A DNA stretch of 64,000 nt from Mytilus edulis (taxonomy: Eukaryota; Mollusca; Bivalvia; Mytilida; Mytilidae): the NCBI RefSeq assembly GCF_963676685.1, contig NC_092345.1, positions 43,979,838-44,043,837 of the forward strand, given 5' to 3'. The position numbers and the translations under genes were made by a program. The notes under the pieces are model-generated. The model saw nothing but the letters and a program-made list of their open reading frames with translations. It ran no database searches and was not told the origin of the DNA. Below are positions 1 to 10,745 of the stretch, in pieces; the first letter of the stretch is position 1, and each line of letters starts with the position of its first letter.

Positions 1-1804
1 CAAGTTCAAACCTTGAAAACCAAATAAAGCAATAATAACCTTTATGTGAGTATTAGGATAACATAATGAAGTTTAATGATATTTAATTAGCCGTCTTTTG
101 TACAGTAAGCTATCTCCCACCACGTCGGACACCACGAATATATATTTAAGGATTTATCATTCAGTACACTTGAACGCAACTGTTTATTTATATAGTTTTA
201 CGATGTTATAATGTTACATACTTTCAACAGTGAACAAATAAACTGTTAAAATTGGAAAGATAACTTTATTTTTTATTGAACTTGGACACGTATAAAAAGC
301 ACATGAATTTACACTGATGAAAACAATAGATGTTGGAGGACGCTCGTTCAAACATAAAAACTATGGAAAGCCGTTATTTTAAAAATTCAAAATTAGCTCA
401 GTAACACTCAATACAAGGGATCGCTCAATACATACATATTAAACATTCCGAAGACCATACCTGACAAGTAATTTAGGAAGTTTAATACAAATGTAGAGTT
501 CTACATGAGTTACATACTGTATTTAAGTGTTATTAAAGTAAACTACCGAGTATAGGACAGGATGCTCTCAGGGGGCTTACAGTACTTTATGACGTCTTTA
601 GTAGGCTTGTTTTTACCCCCCTTGGCTTGCTTACGGGTTCGAAGATGAATGGTCAGCAGTAGTGAGCGCACACCAGTTCGCTGTTAAGTGGAGCCTCAGG
701 TTTAGTTCTTCAACTTGCTGTCTCGTCTTGTTCAATTACTTACTCTGGGTGTTTGTGGCCTTTTGATGTAATCAAGCGGACTATGGAGTAATGCGGCACT
801 TCGAGGAATGTTAATTTTCAGTCTGCGTGTTTCTTGAACAGTTGTATGAACTTGGCATATAGTTTTTCTTTTTATTGCACCGCTCCCTGTGTGTTTCCGT
901 CTTTTTTTCTCTCTTGGTCAGATTGCATGTGCCGAGTCAAATGTAGAAGTGAATATTCCCATATTGCTGTATTTTGTCAACAATGTTGTTTTTCAGCCAG
1001 CGCAGTCGGCGTTGACTGTCGTCGCCGGATTTACGCCCCCATTTGATGTGTTTGTTTGCCGGACCTATTTAGTTTTGCAGATATTTTGACTTCCTGACAG
1101 GGATAACTGCTGCTGTGAGCACTCTTCGGCCTTGTACCGGCTTATCTTCTTTTTTTACGCGGCCGGATCGACTTTAAACATTGGGCCTGACTGGCGTGAA
1201 AGCGGATCCAGCCATATTAAAAAGAACTTTCAAGCACAGGATAAAAAGGAGGCTCCAACCATAAGTCTCCATACAATAGCATCGGTGGTTGTTGTTTGTT
1301 GCTGTGTAACATATTTGTTTTTCATTCATTTTTTTTAATTTATACATTAATTATGCCTCTAGTTTTCATATTTGAATTGTTTTACATTTTTGATTTTTGT
1401 CTTCAGTCTTGTCTAGAAAAATTCTAATATATTATCTAATGTGCGTTAATGTCTGGTGTATCTTCAAAGTTCTATTTTGAATTTTAAGTAATACAAGTAA
1501 CTAGTACATTTATCAAGTAATAAAATCATATTTATGTCATATGCTAACAAGATTGTGTAAGAATATCAAACTATGCATTTATATACAATGTTTACAGTAT
1601 TCAAACAAAGCATAAATATTTTTTTATATAATCATGGCCAAATTGGCATATGGTCTTAATCATACTGATTTGTACCTCTCTTATATGGTGTTGGTGTTCA
1701 GTTGGGTCTGGAAAGGCTATATAGAATTGATGCTGCATTTTGATTTGCTTCTTGTCTAAAACCAACTTCTTTATCTTAACCGAAATCAAATTTTTCTCAA
1801 ATTA
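1..1804. other. intergenic, no gene recognised
   Basis: AT-rich sequence with only short, composition-driven open frames on either strand. Around 1287-1390 there is a weak partial match to dispersed family A (a stretch like tgtaacatatttgtttttc followed by a diverged body). Nothing else could be assigned. Confidence 0.5.
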
Positions 1805-1810
1805 TAATAA

Positions 1811-1868
1811 CTAGAACACACCCGCGAAATCGCGGGCATTCAGAGCGTAGTTTAAAGTATCAGTATGT
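1811..1868. repeat. hairpin-headed dispersed repeat (short copy)
   Basis: A short perfect inverted repeat (cccgcgaaatcgcggg) sits just after a tagaacacac motif. The same motif and a nearly identical hairpin recur at 18057-18081, followed there by a longer body. Two copies with the same head mark a dispersed element family. Its class is not known to me. Confidence 0.6.
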
Positions 1869-2064
1869 AAAGTGTTGTTGGAAGAATTTTTTTAAATACA
1901 GAATGACTGGAGAATTTCAGCAAAAGTATCATAAGTCATAGGTTATTGGGGACAGGAAAATGTTTTTTTTTTACCCTCCACCTTTATTTCCAAAGTTCAC
2001 AATTTTTGGTTTTCTATCAATTTCAATATGAACATACATTTAGTATGTTATAAACATTTATTTA

Positions 2065-2722
2065 AGTAAGGAGCCTGTAATTCAGTGGTTGTCGTTTGTT
2101 TATGTGTTACATATTTGTTTTTCGTTCATTTTTTGTACTTGACATAAATAAGGCCGCTAGTTTTCTCGTTTGCATTGTTTTACATTGTCATTTCGGGGCC
2201 TTTTGAAGCTGAGTATGCGGTATGGGCTTTGCTCTTTGTTGAAGGTCGTACGGTGACCTATAATTGTTAATTTCTGCGTCATTTTGGTCTCTTGTGGAGA
2301 GTTGTCTCAACATGGCAATCATACCACATCTTCTTTTTTTTGTTTGTAATCAATGAATTTTGTAAAAGATTTAATGACTGGAGAATTTCAGAAAAAGTAA
2401 GGAGCCTGTAATTCAGTGGTTGTCGTTTGTTTATGTGTTACATATTTGTTTTTCGTTCATTTTTTTGTACATAAATAAGGCCGCTAGTTTTCTCGTTTGC
2501 ATTGTTTTACATTGTCAGTTCGGGGCCTTTTGAAGCTCAGTATGCGGTATGGGCTTTGCTCTTTGTTGAAGGCCTTACGGTAAGCTATAATTGTTAATTT
2601 CTGCGTCATTTTGGTCTCTTGTGGAGAGTTGTCTCAACATGGCAATCATACCACATCTTCTTTTTTTTGGTAATCAATGAGTTTTGTAAAAGATTTAATG
2701 ACTGGAGAATTTCAGAAAAAGT
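2065..2722 (+). repeat. tandem duplication of a family A repeat, two units of ~331 bases
   Basis: Two nearly identical units, about 2071-2400 and 2402-2722. Each begins ggagcctgtaattcagtgg, runs through ggggccttttgaagct and ends with accacatcttc plus a T-run. Each is followed by the same unique-looking link containing aatgactggagaatttcag. Because that link is duplicated too, this is a local tandem duplication and not two independent insertions. Other family A copies lie at 7271-7577 (-), 12423-12685, 22451-22592 plus 25556-25757, and 27381-27577. The length (about 270 bases) and T-rich end resemble a SINE or short non-autonomous element. Confidence 0.8.
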
Positions 2723-4070
2723 ATCAAAAGTTCACATGAATAACTTTAGCGCTTATTTGTATATTATGAACATTCATTACTATATTTATAAATAAAGCGT
2801 ATTTACTTTCAATTCTAAGTTTACTAATCGATCCATGGTGATCATTGATATAGTATATAGACCCTCTCTATTTAATAAACTCTGTGACTGCCGTGGATAG
2901 TAAACTTGAAAATGATAGCAGATAAAATTCTGAAAATACACTTTATTCGTAGTATATGTATGTTCAAAGTATACAGAAAAACGCAAACCGGAAGTCTAAT
3001 CTGACTTAAAATTTCGTACAATGACGGGACAATACCCGGATGCCTTTTTTCTCGTTTTTCTCCTAAAATAACTCAATCTGAATAATCATATGAATGGATG
3101 ACAAATGCGACTATGCACTGTACCTATAGGACACAGAGGCGTGTTGATTAATTTATTGTGGAAAGAAGAGAAGCGACACCAAAAATGAGGTCTTCTCGTT
3201 TAGTAGTATAGATAATGTAGTACTGATTCCAGTAGTCTAAACGTTGAACAATTATTCATTTATCAAGATATGATTTAGTTTCACTTAAATCATAATGCTT
3301 TCAACCTTATTATAAATAAAGATATATTATGTTGTATATTAATATAACAACTCACTTTACATAATATAACTGTCTGGCAAGAATTTTCTGATCAGAACAC
3401 TCAACAGCTGACTAAGAGATCTAGCTTTTTTCTTGTCTAGATATTCATACTTTAATGACAAATTTTGTCTTTCAATTCCATTATTTGAAGAATAAGAAAA
3501 ACTAATGGATCAAAATTGTCAACATGAATCGTGATTGTTTTCCTGCAGGTTTTCTATTCAAGCAATTTAAACTATCATGATTAATAAGACATTTTAAATC
3601 TGTCAAAATAAATGCGTGTTTCACTTAAAGCTGATCTTTGTTAAATTCAACTGTTAGAAAATGATGTCAAGTTATTTGAAGAACAAGATATATCAACGTT
3701 TTAAAAAAAACAATTCAAATAAAAAAAAATCAATAAAATATCAAGTACAGTAAAATTGTATGTAGACAATTAGTGTATTCAATTTACAAGAAGAAGACTC
3801 ATGTTTATATAGTGTAATTTAGATTGTTTAAATTTCTAATGTTACAGCTTAGTCTTAGTTTTCTATGTTGTGTCTTCTGTACTATCATTTGTCTGTTTGG
3901 TGTTAATCCATGGCATTGTTAATATATTTTCAATCTACTAGTTTGACTGTCTCTTTGATATATTTTGTCCCTCTTTTAGTCCAAGTAAATATATACAAAA
4001 GTATTGCTGTTGACATTTGATGAGTATCACAAATCACTGACTTTAATATCACACTTTTACAAAATTAAAC
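2723..4070. other. intergenic, nothing recognised
   Basis: AT-rich, with short A-runs near 3700-3730. No coding signal, hairpin or repeat match to the rest of the window was found by eye. Confidence 0.5.
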
Positions 4071-4084
4071 TGAAGAAAAAGAAC

Positions 4085-4840
4085 ATTAAACAAGGATATC
4101 GACCATATTACGTTTGGAGGACGAGTTTTTCAACAGACTCGACATTCCAATATGAAACAAACTGTGCCCCTCTTGTCGACTTGTTACTTTATTATTATGA
4201 GGCGGACTTCATACAGGAACTTCTTAGGATGTAAAATAAGTAAGCAATATCCTTTAACTTTAACTTTCCGCAATAAAGATGATGTTCTCTCACTAAATTA
4301 TTCAAAATTTGGTGACTATGTTGAACGCATCTAATCCCATCAAACTAGAGACAAAGGATACAACACATACAGTTAAGTCTGTCTCATATATTGACTTACA
4401 TCTAGAAATTGACAATGAGGGTCGGTTGAAAACAAAACTTTACGACAAACGAGATGATTTCAGCTTCCCAAATGTAAACTTTCAATTTCTATGTAGCAAC
4501 ATTCCAGCAGCGCCTGCATACGGAGTATGAATCTTCCAATTGATACGATATTCCCTCGTTTGTATGTCCTATCATGATTTCCCTGATAGAAGGTTGCTTC
4601 TCACAATGAAGCTATTAAATCGAGTTTTGAAATCATCGCTTCGTAAGTTTTACGGACGCCATCACGAGTTGGATGACCGTTGTGGAATATCCGTTTCACT
4701 GATTGATTGATTGTTGGTTGCTTAACGTCCAGTGGCAAATATTTCATGCATATTCAGGACGATATCCGTTTCACAGATGATATTGAATATGTTTCTTACT
4801 TCGTAACTACAATCCCCTTTCCTTTTCATGAATGTGACCT
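4085..4840 (+). pseudogene. Penelope-like element reverse transcriptase, C-terminal remnant
   Basis: Pieces of a Penelope-like RT in several frames. They include a motif-B-like block with TNCAPL then DLLLYYYEADF (about 4150-4220), a decayed motif C (NKDDVLSL in place of YIDDVLSL, about 4275-4300), and the conserved region after it with LDLHLEIDNEGRLKTKLYDK-like residues (4390-4450), then NIPAAPAYGV and a stop. The last part (about 4620-4680) still encodes LRKFYGRHHEL. It matches the copy at 45912-48112 closely. Frameshifts and stops make it dead. The 5' two thirds are missing, as expected from incomplete reverse transcription. It is interrupted by a 62-base insertion at 4700-4761. Confidence 0.8.
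4700..4761 (+). mobile_element. 62-base insertion with 13-base target duplication inside the PLE relic
   Basis: The sequence atatccgtttcac occurs on both sides (4687-4699 and 4762-4774). The related copy at 46.2 kb has the site once and no insert. The insert contains gattgttggttgcttaacgt and reads into ggcaaatatttcatgc. I recall that core as a very widespread mollusc short-repeat motif, but this is memory only. The target duplication shows real transposition, probably of a SINE-type element cut short. Confidence 0.75.
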
Positions 4841-5345
4841 ACCGAATGAGACTATTTACCGGGTTTGTAATAACATGAGCAACACGATGGGTGTCACATG
4901 TGGAGCAGGATCTGCTTATCCTTCCGGAGCACCTAAGATCTCCCAGATAAGCAACACGACGGGTGCCACATGTGGAGCAGGATCTGCTTACCCTTCCGGA
5001 GCACCTGAGATCACCCCTAGTTTTTGGTGGGGTTCGTGTTGTTTATTCTTTAGTTTTCTATGTTGTGTCATGTGTACTATTGTTTTTCTGTTTGTCTTTT
5101 TCATTTTTAGAAATGTCGTTGTCAGTTTGTTTTAGATTTATGAGTTTGACTGTCCCTTTGGTATCTTTCGTCCCTCTTTTTTTGATGGGGTTCGTGTTGC
5201 TCTGTCTTTAGTTTTCTAAGTTGTTTCTGTGTACAATTATTTGTCTGTTTGTCTTTTTCATTTTTAGCCATGGCGTTGTCAGTTTATTTTCGATTTATGA
5301 GTTTGACTGTTCCTCTGGTATCTTCGAACCTCTTTTATACATACT
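4841..5345 (+). repeat. PLE 3' tail with internal duplications
   Basis: Continues directly from the RT relic. A 66-69-base block (gagcaacacgatgggtgtca and onward) is present twice (about 4876-4945 and 4949-5015). After it a block starting ggggttcgtgttg, which reads through tatgagtttgactgtccc, is also present twice (about 5031-5175 and 5188-5340). The same tail occurs in reverse at 44640-44880 and 45912-46145 and once at about 17658-17785, so it belongs to the 3' end of this PLE subfamily. Confidence 0.75.
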
Positions 5346-5757
5346 TTGCAGTCAGGAAATCTAACAATATGCCTTATCCTCAATTTAACTCCAGAGTTCT
5401 TCTTAGTTGGTTAATGGTCTCCTCTGTCTACTGAAATCATGGTCCTCCTGTGATAAATGTGTATTACAATTACTGTTATGCATATTATATCTTTTGTTTT
5501 TAATATACATGATTTAAAAAAAAAAAATATGGTCAGGGCACCAAAAAAGGAGTTATCGAGTCATTTATAAAGTGTCTAATTAACAGGAACTTTGTATTCC
5601 TTGCATGTTTTAAAAAATCTTTTTAGTGAACAAATGAGATAAAAGATACGAATAACTAAACAGTACCAGTTTCCTTTTTTTACTAGTACTTAAACTTCAT
5701 TCCTAATAGTAAAAAAAATGAACACTTAAAATGGCAATTACAAAAGGATAATCAGTA
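5346..5757. other. intergenic, nothing recognised
   Basis: AT-rich stretch with an A-run at 5514-5527. No gene, hairpin or family match seen. Confidence 0.45.
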
Positions 5758-5960
5758 AATAAACTCATCATAGATACCAGAACTCTTAATTTTACAGTTA
5801 CGCCAGACGCGCGTTTCGTCTTCAAAAGACTCATCAGTGACGCTCGAATCAAAAAATGTTAAAACAGGCCAAATAAATTACTATTTTGAAGAGCATTGAG
5901 GACCAAAAATTTTGCAAAAATACAGCTAAGGTAATATATTCCTGAGGTAGTAAATTGTAG
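5758..5960 (+). repeat. dispersed repeat family R3
   Basis: Carries aactcatcatagataccag, then cgccagacgcgcgtttcgtc, then actcatcagtgacgctcgaa and gagcattgaggaccaaaa. The same ordered blocks recur at 9787-9842 (partial), 38040-38200, 54492-54690, and in reverse at 36023-36345, within 53820-53990 and within 59690-59830. I recall it as one of the commonest mussel repeats. Confidence 0.75.
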
Positions 5961-6326
5961 TAAACAAGCTCGGGGGATTTATTTTTTAAATTCCCTCCAA
6001 TTACCATGTCTTACTCATTTGCTAGTTTAGAGATCCTATCTTGATACATATACTAGATTTAATCAAATAATCTTTTATCAAATTGAAAAGAAATATGCTG
6101 GATGTACCATTTATACTGATGAGACTGCATTTCCTCATTATGTAGGCCATGTCTATCATTATGCCATGCAATTGTTTCAATAAATTTCACAAGGAAAAAA
6201 ACAATAAAACGTTTATATGGAATTGCCGTTTCTTGTATTATTTTTTTTTAAACCTGCAACTTGTATTGTAATATCGATTAATGACATAAAGTACAAAAAA
6301 GTAAGCATAAAAAAAACATACTGTAC

Positions 6327-6758
6327 CTGTTGTAGTAAGACTGGAATCAATTGGTGACTCCACCCCCTGCAACCCAGTAAAACTGGAGCAATTTTTGTAA
6401 ATGTTGACGTTCTTCTCTTGTGCCTCTGATAAGGGTTTTGGTGGTGGACCACCGCCAGTTGTCTGATGGTCACGGGCCTTCTTTGTGTATGCATTTTTGA
6501 CCTCTTGGTGCAAATTAGACCATTTAGTCTTAATTTCTTTGGTGGATCTAGGACACACACCTTAAGAGTTGACCCTTTCGGTAATGTGCTCTCAGAACAT
6601 TTTTTTTCACTTGTCACGGAACTGGTACCGTGACTGGACTTATATTTGTCACTTATTATTGAAATATTTTGTTGCACCAGTTCCGTGATTAAGGTAATTT
6701 CTGACGATTCAAACTTTTTGGACCGATTTCTTGTTGTCTTAGTCGCTTCCATGTCCAT
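6327..6758 (-). pseudogene. Myb/SANT-like DNA-binding protein, degenerate exon
   Basis: On the minus strand the first part reads a basic stretch (RNRSKKFESSEITLITELV), typical of helix 1 of the Myb/SANT-like domain found in Harbinger-associated and NAIF1/MSANTD-type proteins. After a frame change the second part reads STKEIKTKWSNLHQEVKNAY, then a TGGGPPPKPLSEAQE linker and GLQGVES, all family hallmarks. The two halves are in different frames; the shift is near an A8 tract at about 6600. In the frame of the second half, stops stand at positions where the family has Trp and an aliphatic residue (about 6590 and 6560). The block ends in a plausible donor (ACAACAG|GTACAG, exon end 6327) in phase 1. 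Best read as a dead copy of a transposon-derived or domesticated gene. Confidence 0.7.
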
Positions 6759-6854
6759 AGTCAGATCGTTGTTAATGATAGCAGACGACGGATGTTTACA
6801 TCTTTTGGAATTATGGGAAATATTTAAGGGAAACCCAATATTTAATGATAGCAT

Positions 6855-7270
6855 AATGACGCATCCGTCATTAGATGCCCATAGTTAATAAGCATCAAAA
6901 TATTGCTTCGTTCAACACGTTTTAATGGACTCGTTAACTAATGTCCTATTAAAGATTTATTGAATCATTAAGCCGTAATGACTCATTTTGCTAACGACAC
7001 TTTCGGACAACCGGCTGCATGTATAATTAAACCACATACTTTGTTCACTTTAACACGTTACACCTCGTCTCATTAAAAATTTGCGTCATAAATTAATACA
7101 TTGTACTGTACAAGTAAGTTATTGAAAAGATGAAAAAATGTACTTTACATTCCTTACTTTCCAACAGCAATAAGGGTACACCAGTAGATGGTATAATAGG
7201 CACTGCATCTGACTGGGTATCTTTGAACCAGATCTTCTCCATAATAGCAGAAAAATCTGTCAAGATACAA
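6855..7270. other. intergenic, no gene recognised
   Basis: Holds open frames on both strands between about 7093 and 7354 that extend into the family A repeat. Neither resembles a family I know. A minus-strand exon fragment is possible but unsupported. Confidence 0.4.
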
Positions 7271-7577
7271 CAAATAGATATAGGAAGATGTGGTGTGACT
7301 GTCAATGAGACAACTATCAATCTAAATAACAATTATAAAAATAAACCATTATAGGTCAATGTACGGCCTTCAACATGGAGCCTTGTCTCACACCGAACAA
7401 CAAGCTGTAAAGTGCCCCAAAATTACTGGTGTAAAACCATTCAAACGGGAAAACCAACAGTCTAATCTATATAAAAAAACGAAAAACGAGAAACACGTAT
7501 AAATTACATAAACAAACGACAACTACTGTACCTCAGATTCCTGACTTACGATAGGTGCAAACATTTGCAGCGGGGTT
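7271..7577 (-). repeat. family A dispersed repeat, reverse orientation
   Basis: Reverse complement of the family A order: accacatcttc-like end at about 7280, the gaaggccgtac-like block at about 7360, the ttgtcgtttgtttatgt block at about 7510, and the head (cctaagtcaggaatctgag-like, reversed) at about 7530-7577. It is clearly diverged from the 2.1 kb copies, so it is an older subfamily. Confidence 0.65.
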
Positions 7578-8029
7578 CAACGTTTTAATGGTACCAAACC
7601 TACTTCCTTTTTTTGAAACAATAGCATAACATCACAACATAGAAAAACACACGATAAAATATCAATTGGAAGGCTTAATTCAATCAAAAAACGTAAATTT
7701 ACACACTATGAACGAATAAATTTGATCTGCGATACCTGAATGCAAATGCATAGTTAATAAAAAAAATATTAATATAATATCTAAAAGTAATCTTGGTTCT
7801 ACAGTACAATATTAACATAAGAAATCGTTATACATATTTCTTTCGCAAATGATAAATTTTTTAATCGCCAAAATTATTATTTTTTTGCAAAATGCGAAAA
7901 TGGCGACCGCCAGCGGAAACCCGGCCCCCAATATACCGGTATGTGAAATTAAAGGAATTAGCTTCTTTGGTCTTCCTTTTTTGTGAGTTTCTAAAGGAAA
8001 TTCGATTCATGAAAGTTGACAAGGTCCTA

Positions 8030-8145
8030 AAGGAGATTCATAGAAATTCGTACAGTTATTAATAAAAATGCCGACAATCTGCTGGAAAAACTGAAAAAAT
8101 GTGTTCCCAATGAGAAACTCTAGCATTAACTTGTTCTTCAGTGAA
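8030..8145 (-). pseudogene. Penelope-like RT fragment (motif B region)
   Basis: Minus-strand translation gives MLEFLIGNTFFQFFQQIVGI, then NNCTN. This lines up with the block before and into RT motif B of the PLEs in this window (FLIDNIFV..., FQ-TVGIPMGTNCAP). Only about 40 codons remain. The surrounding bases carry no further RT motif. Confidence 0.5.
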
Positions 8146-8159
8146 CAATAAAAAGCAAA

Positions 8160-9180
8160 AATACCTGAATCAATAGTAATTGCAAAAATACCGGTCTCCA
8201 AGGAAAATACAAAACGAAATGTCCTTCATCAAATGGCAAAATTCAAAACTCAAACGATTGGGAAATAAATATCATAATCGTGACTTTGTAAAAAGGAAAA
8301 TTACAAATATACCGAACTCCGAGGAAATTTCATAACGGAATCAAAAGCTCATACACATCAAAATCATCCGTCATATTCCTGACTTGGTACAAGCATCTTC
8401 TTATGTAGAAAATAGTGGATTAAACCTGGTTTTATAGCTAGCTTAATACTCACTTGTATGACACGCGTAAAATTCCATTTCATTGACAACGATGTGTGAA
8501 CAAAACTAACAGACATTACAGGTCAATATGTCAATATAGGGGTACAACATTCAGTATTGTGTTATATTCTTAATCACTTTAAAACAAAGAAACAAAAAAG
8601 GCATAAGATTATAAGCAAAGATGAAATGCAAGCATACAAAAATTTACCGTGAAAGTTCAATAACACAACTGATGACGGGATGTACAAGTACCAAGCCACG
8701 TCAAATGGATATCACCAAAAATAGATCTAACAGTAAAAGAAATATTCAAATAAACAAATAAAAGAATATTATATAACGTTTTAAAGATGAAAAACAAAGA
8801 CTGTAACCAGAATCTACTCTTCGTTGCCATCGTGTATTAATTTTGAAGTTGATACGGACTAGTTATCAACAAGGTATCAGTACCTTGCTATGATTTTTTT
8901 TTTTAGAAAAACGAAGAGACTTTCCTTGATATAGCCCTGGTTCATCAACTACTCAGACACTGGGACACTAGAAATGTTTTACAAAGTCTCAGTAGCATTT
9001 GCAAGCTCTTGAAAACCGAATAAGTTGTGAAATGTATTTAAAGGCAACAGTAGTATACCGCTGTTCGAAATTTATAAATCGATTGAGAAAAAAACAAATC
9101 CGGGTTACAAACTAAAAATGAGGGAAACAAATCAAATATGATAGAACTACGACACAACGACATATCTCATATGCAGGTGA
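8160..9180 (-). repeat. ~1 kb dispersed repeat ending in tail-T
   Basis: Contains the block taccgaactccgaggaaa (8312) that recurs at about 16898, and at 9043-9110 the reverse complement of tail-T (ggcaacagtagtataccgct), which is found in plus orientation at 17561, 54319, 55811, 60356 and 60430. The interior has no coding capacity. In layout it reads as a non-autonomous element or a long untranslated tail. Confidence 0.55.
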
Positions 9181-9229
9181 AGTTAGTATATTGCTACTAA
9201 GATGGGGGAAATTGATAATTTTAAATTAA

Positions 9230-10080
9230 AATCATCTCGTTTGTCATAGATTATGTCACTGAGATGACCGTGTATGTCAAATTCGAGGTATAAGTTTAAA
9301 ATGAGGCGGGTGGAGCCGTGTCTGTTGTTTCTTTAATTTCTAGTTCTGAGGAATATTATTAATGGAAAGAACATCATCAACATATCTGAATGATAAATTA
9401 AATGACCTGGCTTCTTTTATCTATTGCTTTTGAGAAGTGTCTGAAGCTCCGACTCATATAAAAATAAGAAGAGGTCAGCAAGGAAAGGCGCACAGTTGAT
9501 TGCCATGAGAATGTCAACAATTTGTAAAAACAAAAAGGATCTACCTCCAAATTTAACAAATATGTTGCCAATATGAAACTCCAGCATACTGTCCTTGTTC
9601 CTTTGTGTAGCAAGCTATATCTTTTTGTTCACTACTAATGAAATATGCTGTATGGTTTCCCAAAATAATAAACTTATAGCGTTATTTCTTTTTGAAGTAT
9701 GGTGTTGTTCCTGCGTAGAAAGCTCAATTAATCGTACTAATACAAGTGTCTGTAAAAGAATAACGAGTAAATGACAATCAGGTAAATAAACTCATCATAG
9801 ATACCAGGACTAAAATTTTACACGTACGCCAGACGCGCGTTTCCTCTCCTCCAACATAAGTAGTACGATTTGCTGTCAAAGACATTTTTAAGCTATGTCC
9901 GCAGGAACAACAACATACTTATCGTGAAAAGACGATAGATATGTCTCATCCTCTTTTTCGCTGAAAACTGACTTTGGTCCATCATTAAAACAGTTTTTCA
10001 ATTTATGAATGTAACATTTTATCAGAGATCCGATTGTGCTGACGAAGTTTTTTCCAGTTCTACTGTTCGTGTAGCACATG
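9230..10080 (-). pseudogene. degenerate Penelope-like RT
   Basis: Read on the minus strand from 10080 downward: a fragment with FHDKYVVVPAD (about 9890-9950), the conserved PLE block before RT motif A; then, after a break holding an R3 fragment (9787-9842), a motif-B-like block with INCAPFLADLFLFLYESELQ (about 9430-9500); then a decayed motif C around 9360-9390, where the DDVLS-type residues are still visible in one frame. Several frames are needed, so this is dead. It belongs to the same PLE type as the copies at 46 and 57 kb but is more diverged. Confidence 0.6.
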
Positions 10081-10572
10081 CTCTGTCGGAACCCTCAATG
10101 GAATACATGACTATTTTAAAGTTATTGTTTCAATTGATGTGTTGGGACGCTCTAAACTTAGGACCATGAGATGTCACTTTTCGGAGATGTTTAGTTAATT
10201 TATGTTTAGATCCACAGTAATAACATAGCCAGAGGAGCTGTAAATATAAGGCGAATGGTAACTGTCACATATCAGAGGATTTTTTTTATGTATTGTTTTA
10301 AATATTTGTTGTGTAACTGTAGGAACCAATAGGAACAGAGTGTATTTGAAAATAAAGTTGTATTACAAATGTTACCACCTTGTGATGTAGAACGTTGCTG
10401 ATGTTGATTGCAGCCATTCCTCATTCTTCATGTAAAGCGTCCGATACCGGTTTAAAAAGACGATAACTAGCTACATCACAAATTATACTGACAAGTCTGT
10501 ATATTAAAGAAAATGTATTTATGCATCCTTTGTCAAGTGCATAATCTCTCAAACATTTTTATAGAAAACCTC

Positions 10573-10745
10573 TCATCGTTGAACAAATTCCGTCATGCAT
10601 TTAATTATAAAGAAATAAGATGGAGATCTCGAAAAGCTAAAAACAAAAACCAATCCAGTGAGAGGAGAAGTGACTAGAAAGGAATATATTTCTAATTTAA
10701 GGTCGGTAAGTTGAGGTGCACAGTTCGTACCAATTGCATATTTAA
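10573..10745 (-). pseudogene. short RT motif-B remnant
   Basis: Minus-strand frame contains KYAIGTNCAPQLTDLKLEIY, which resembles the PLE motif B (GIPMGTNCAPLLADLFLYSY). About 20 codons match; the remainder does not. It may be a separate old PLE copy or a displaced piece of the one just downstream of it. Confidence 0.45.

Noticed and set aside
834..1338. Cluster of three short plus-strand frames
   Set aside because: No domain, no consistent splice signals, Cys/Phe-rich chance frames in T-rich DNA.
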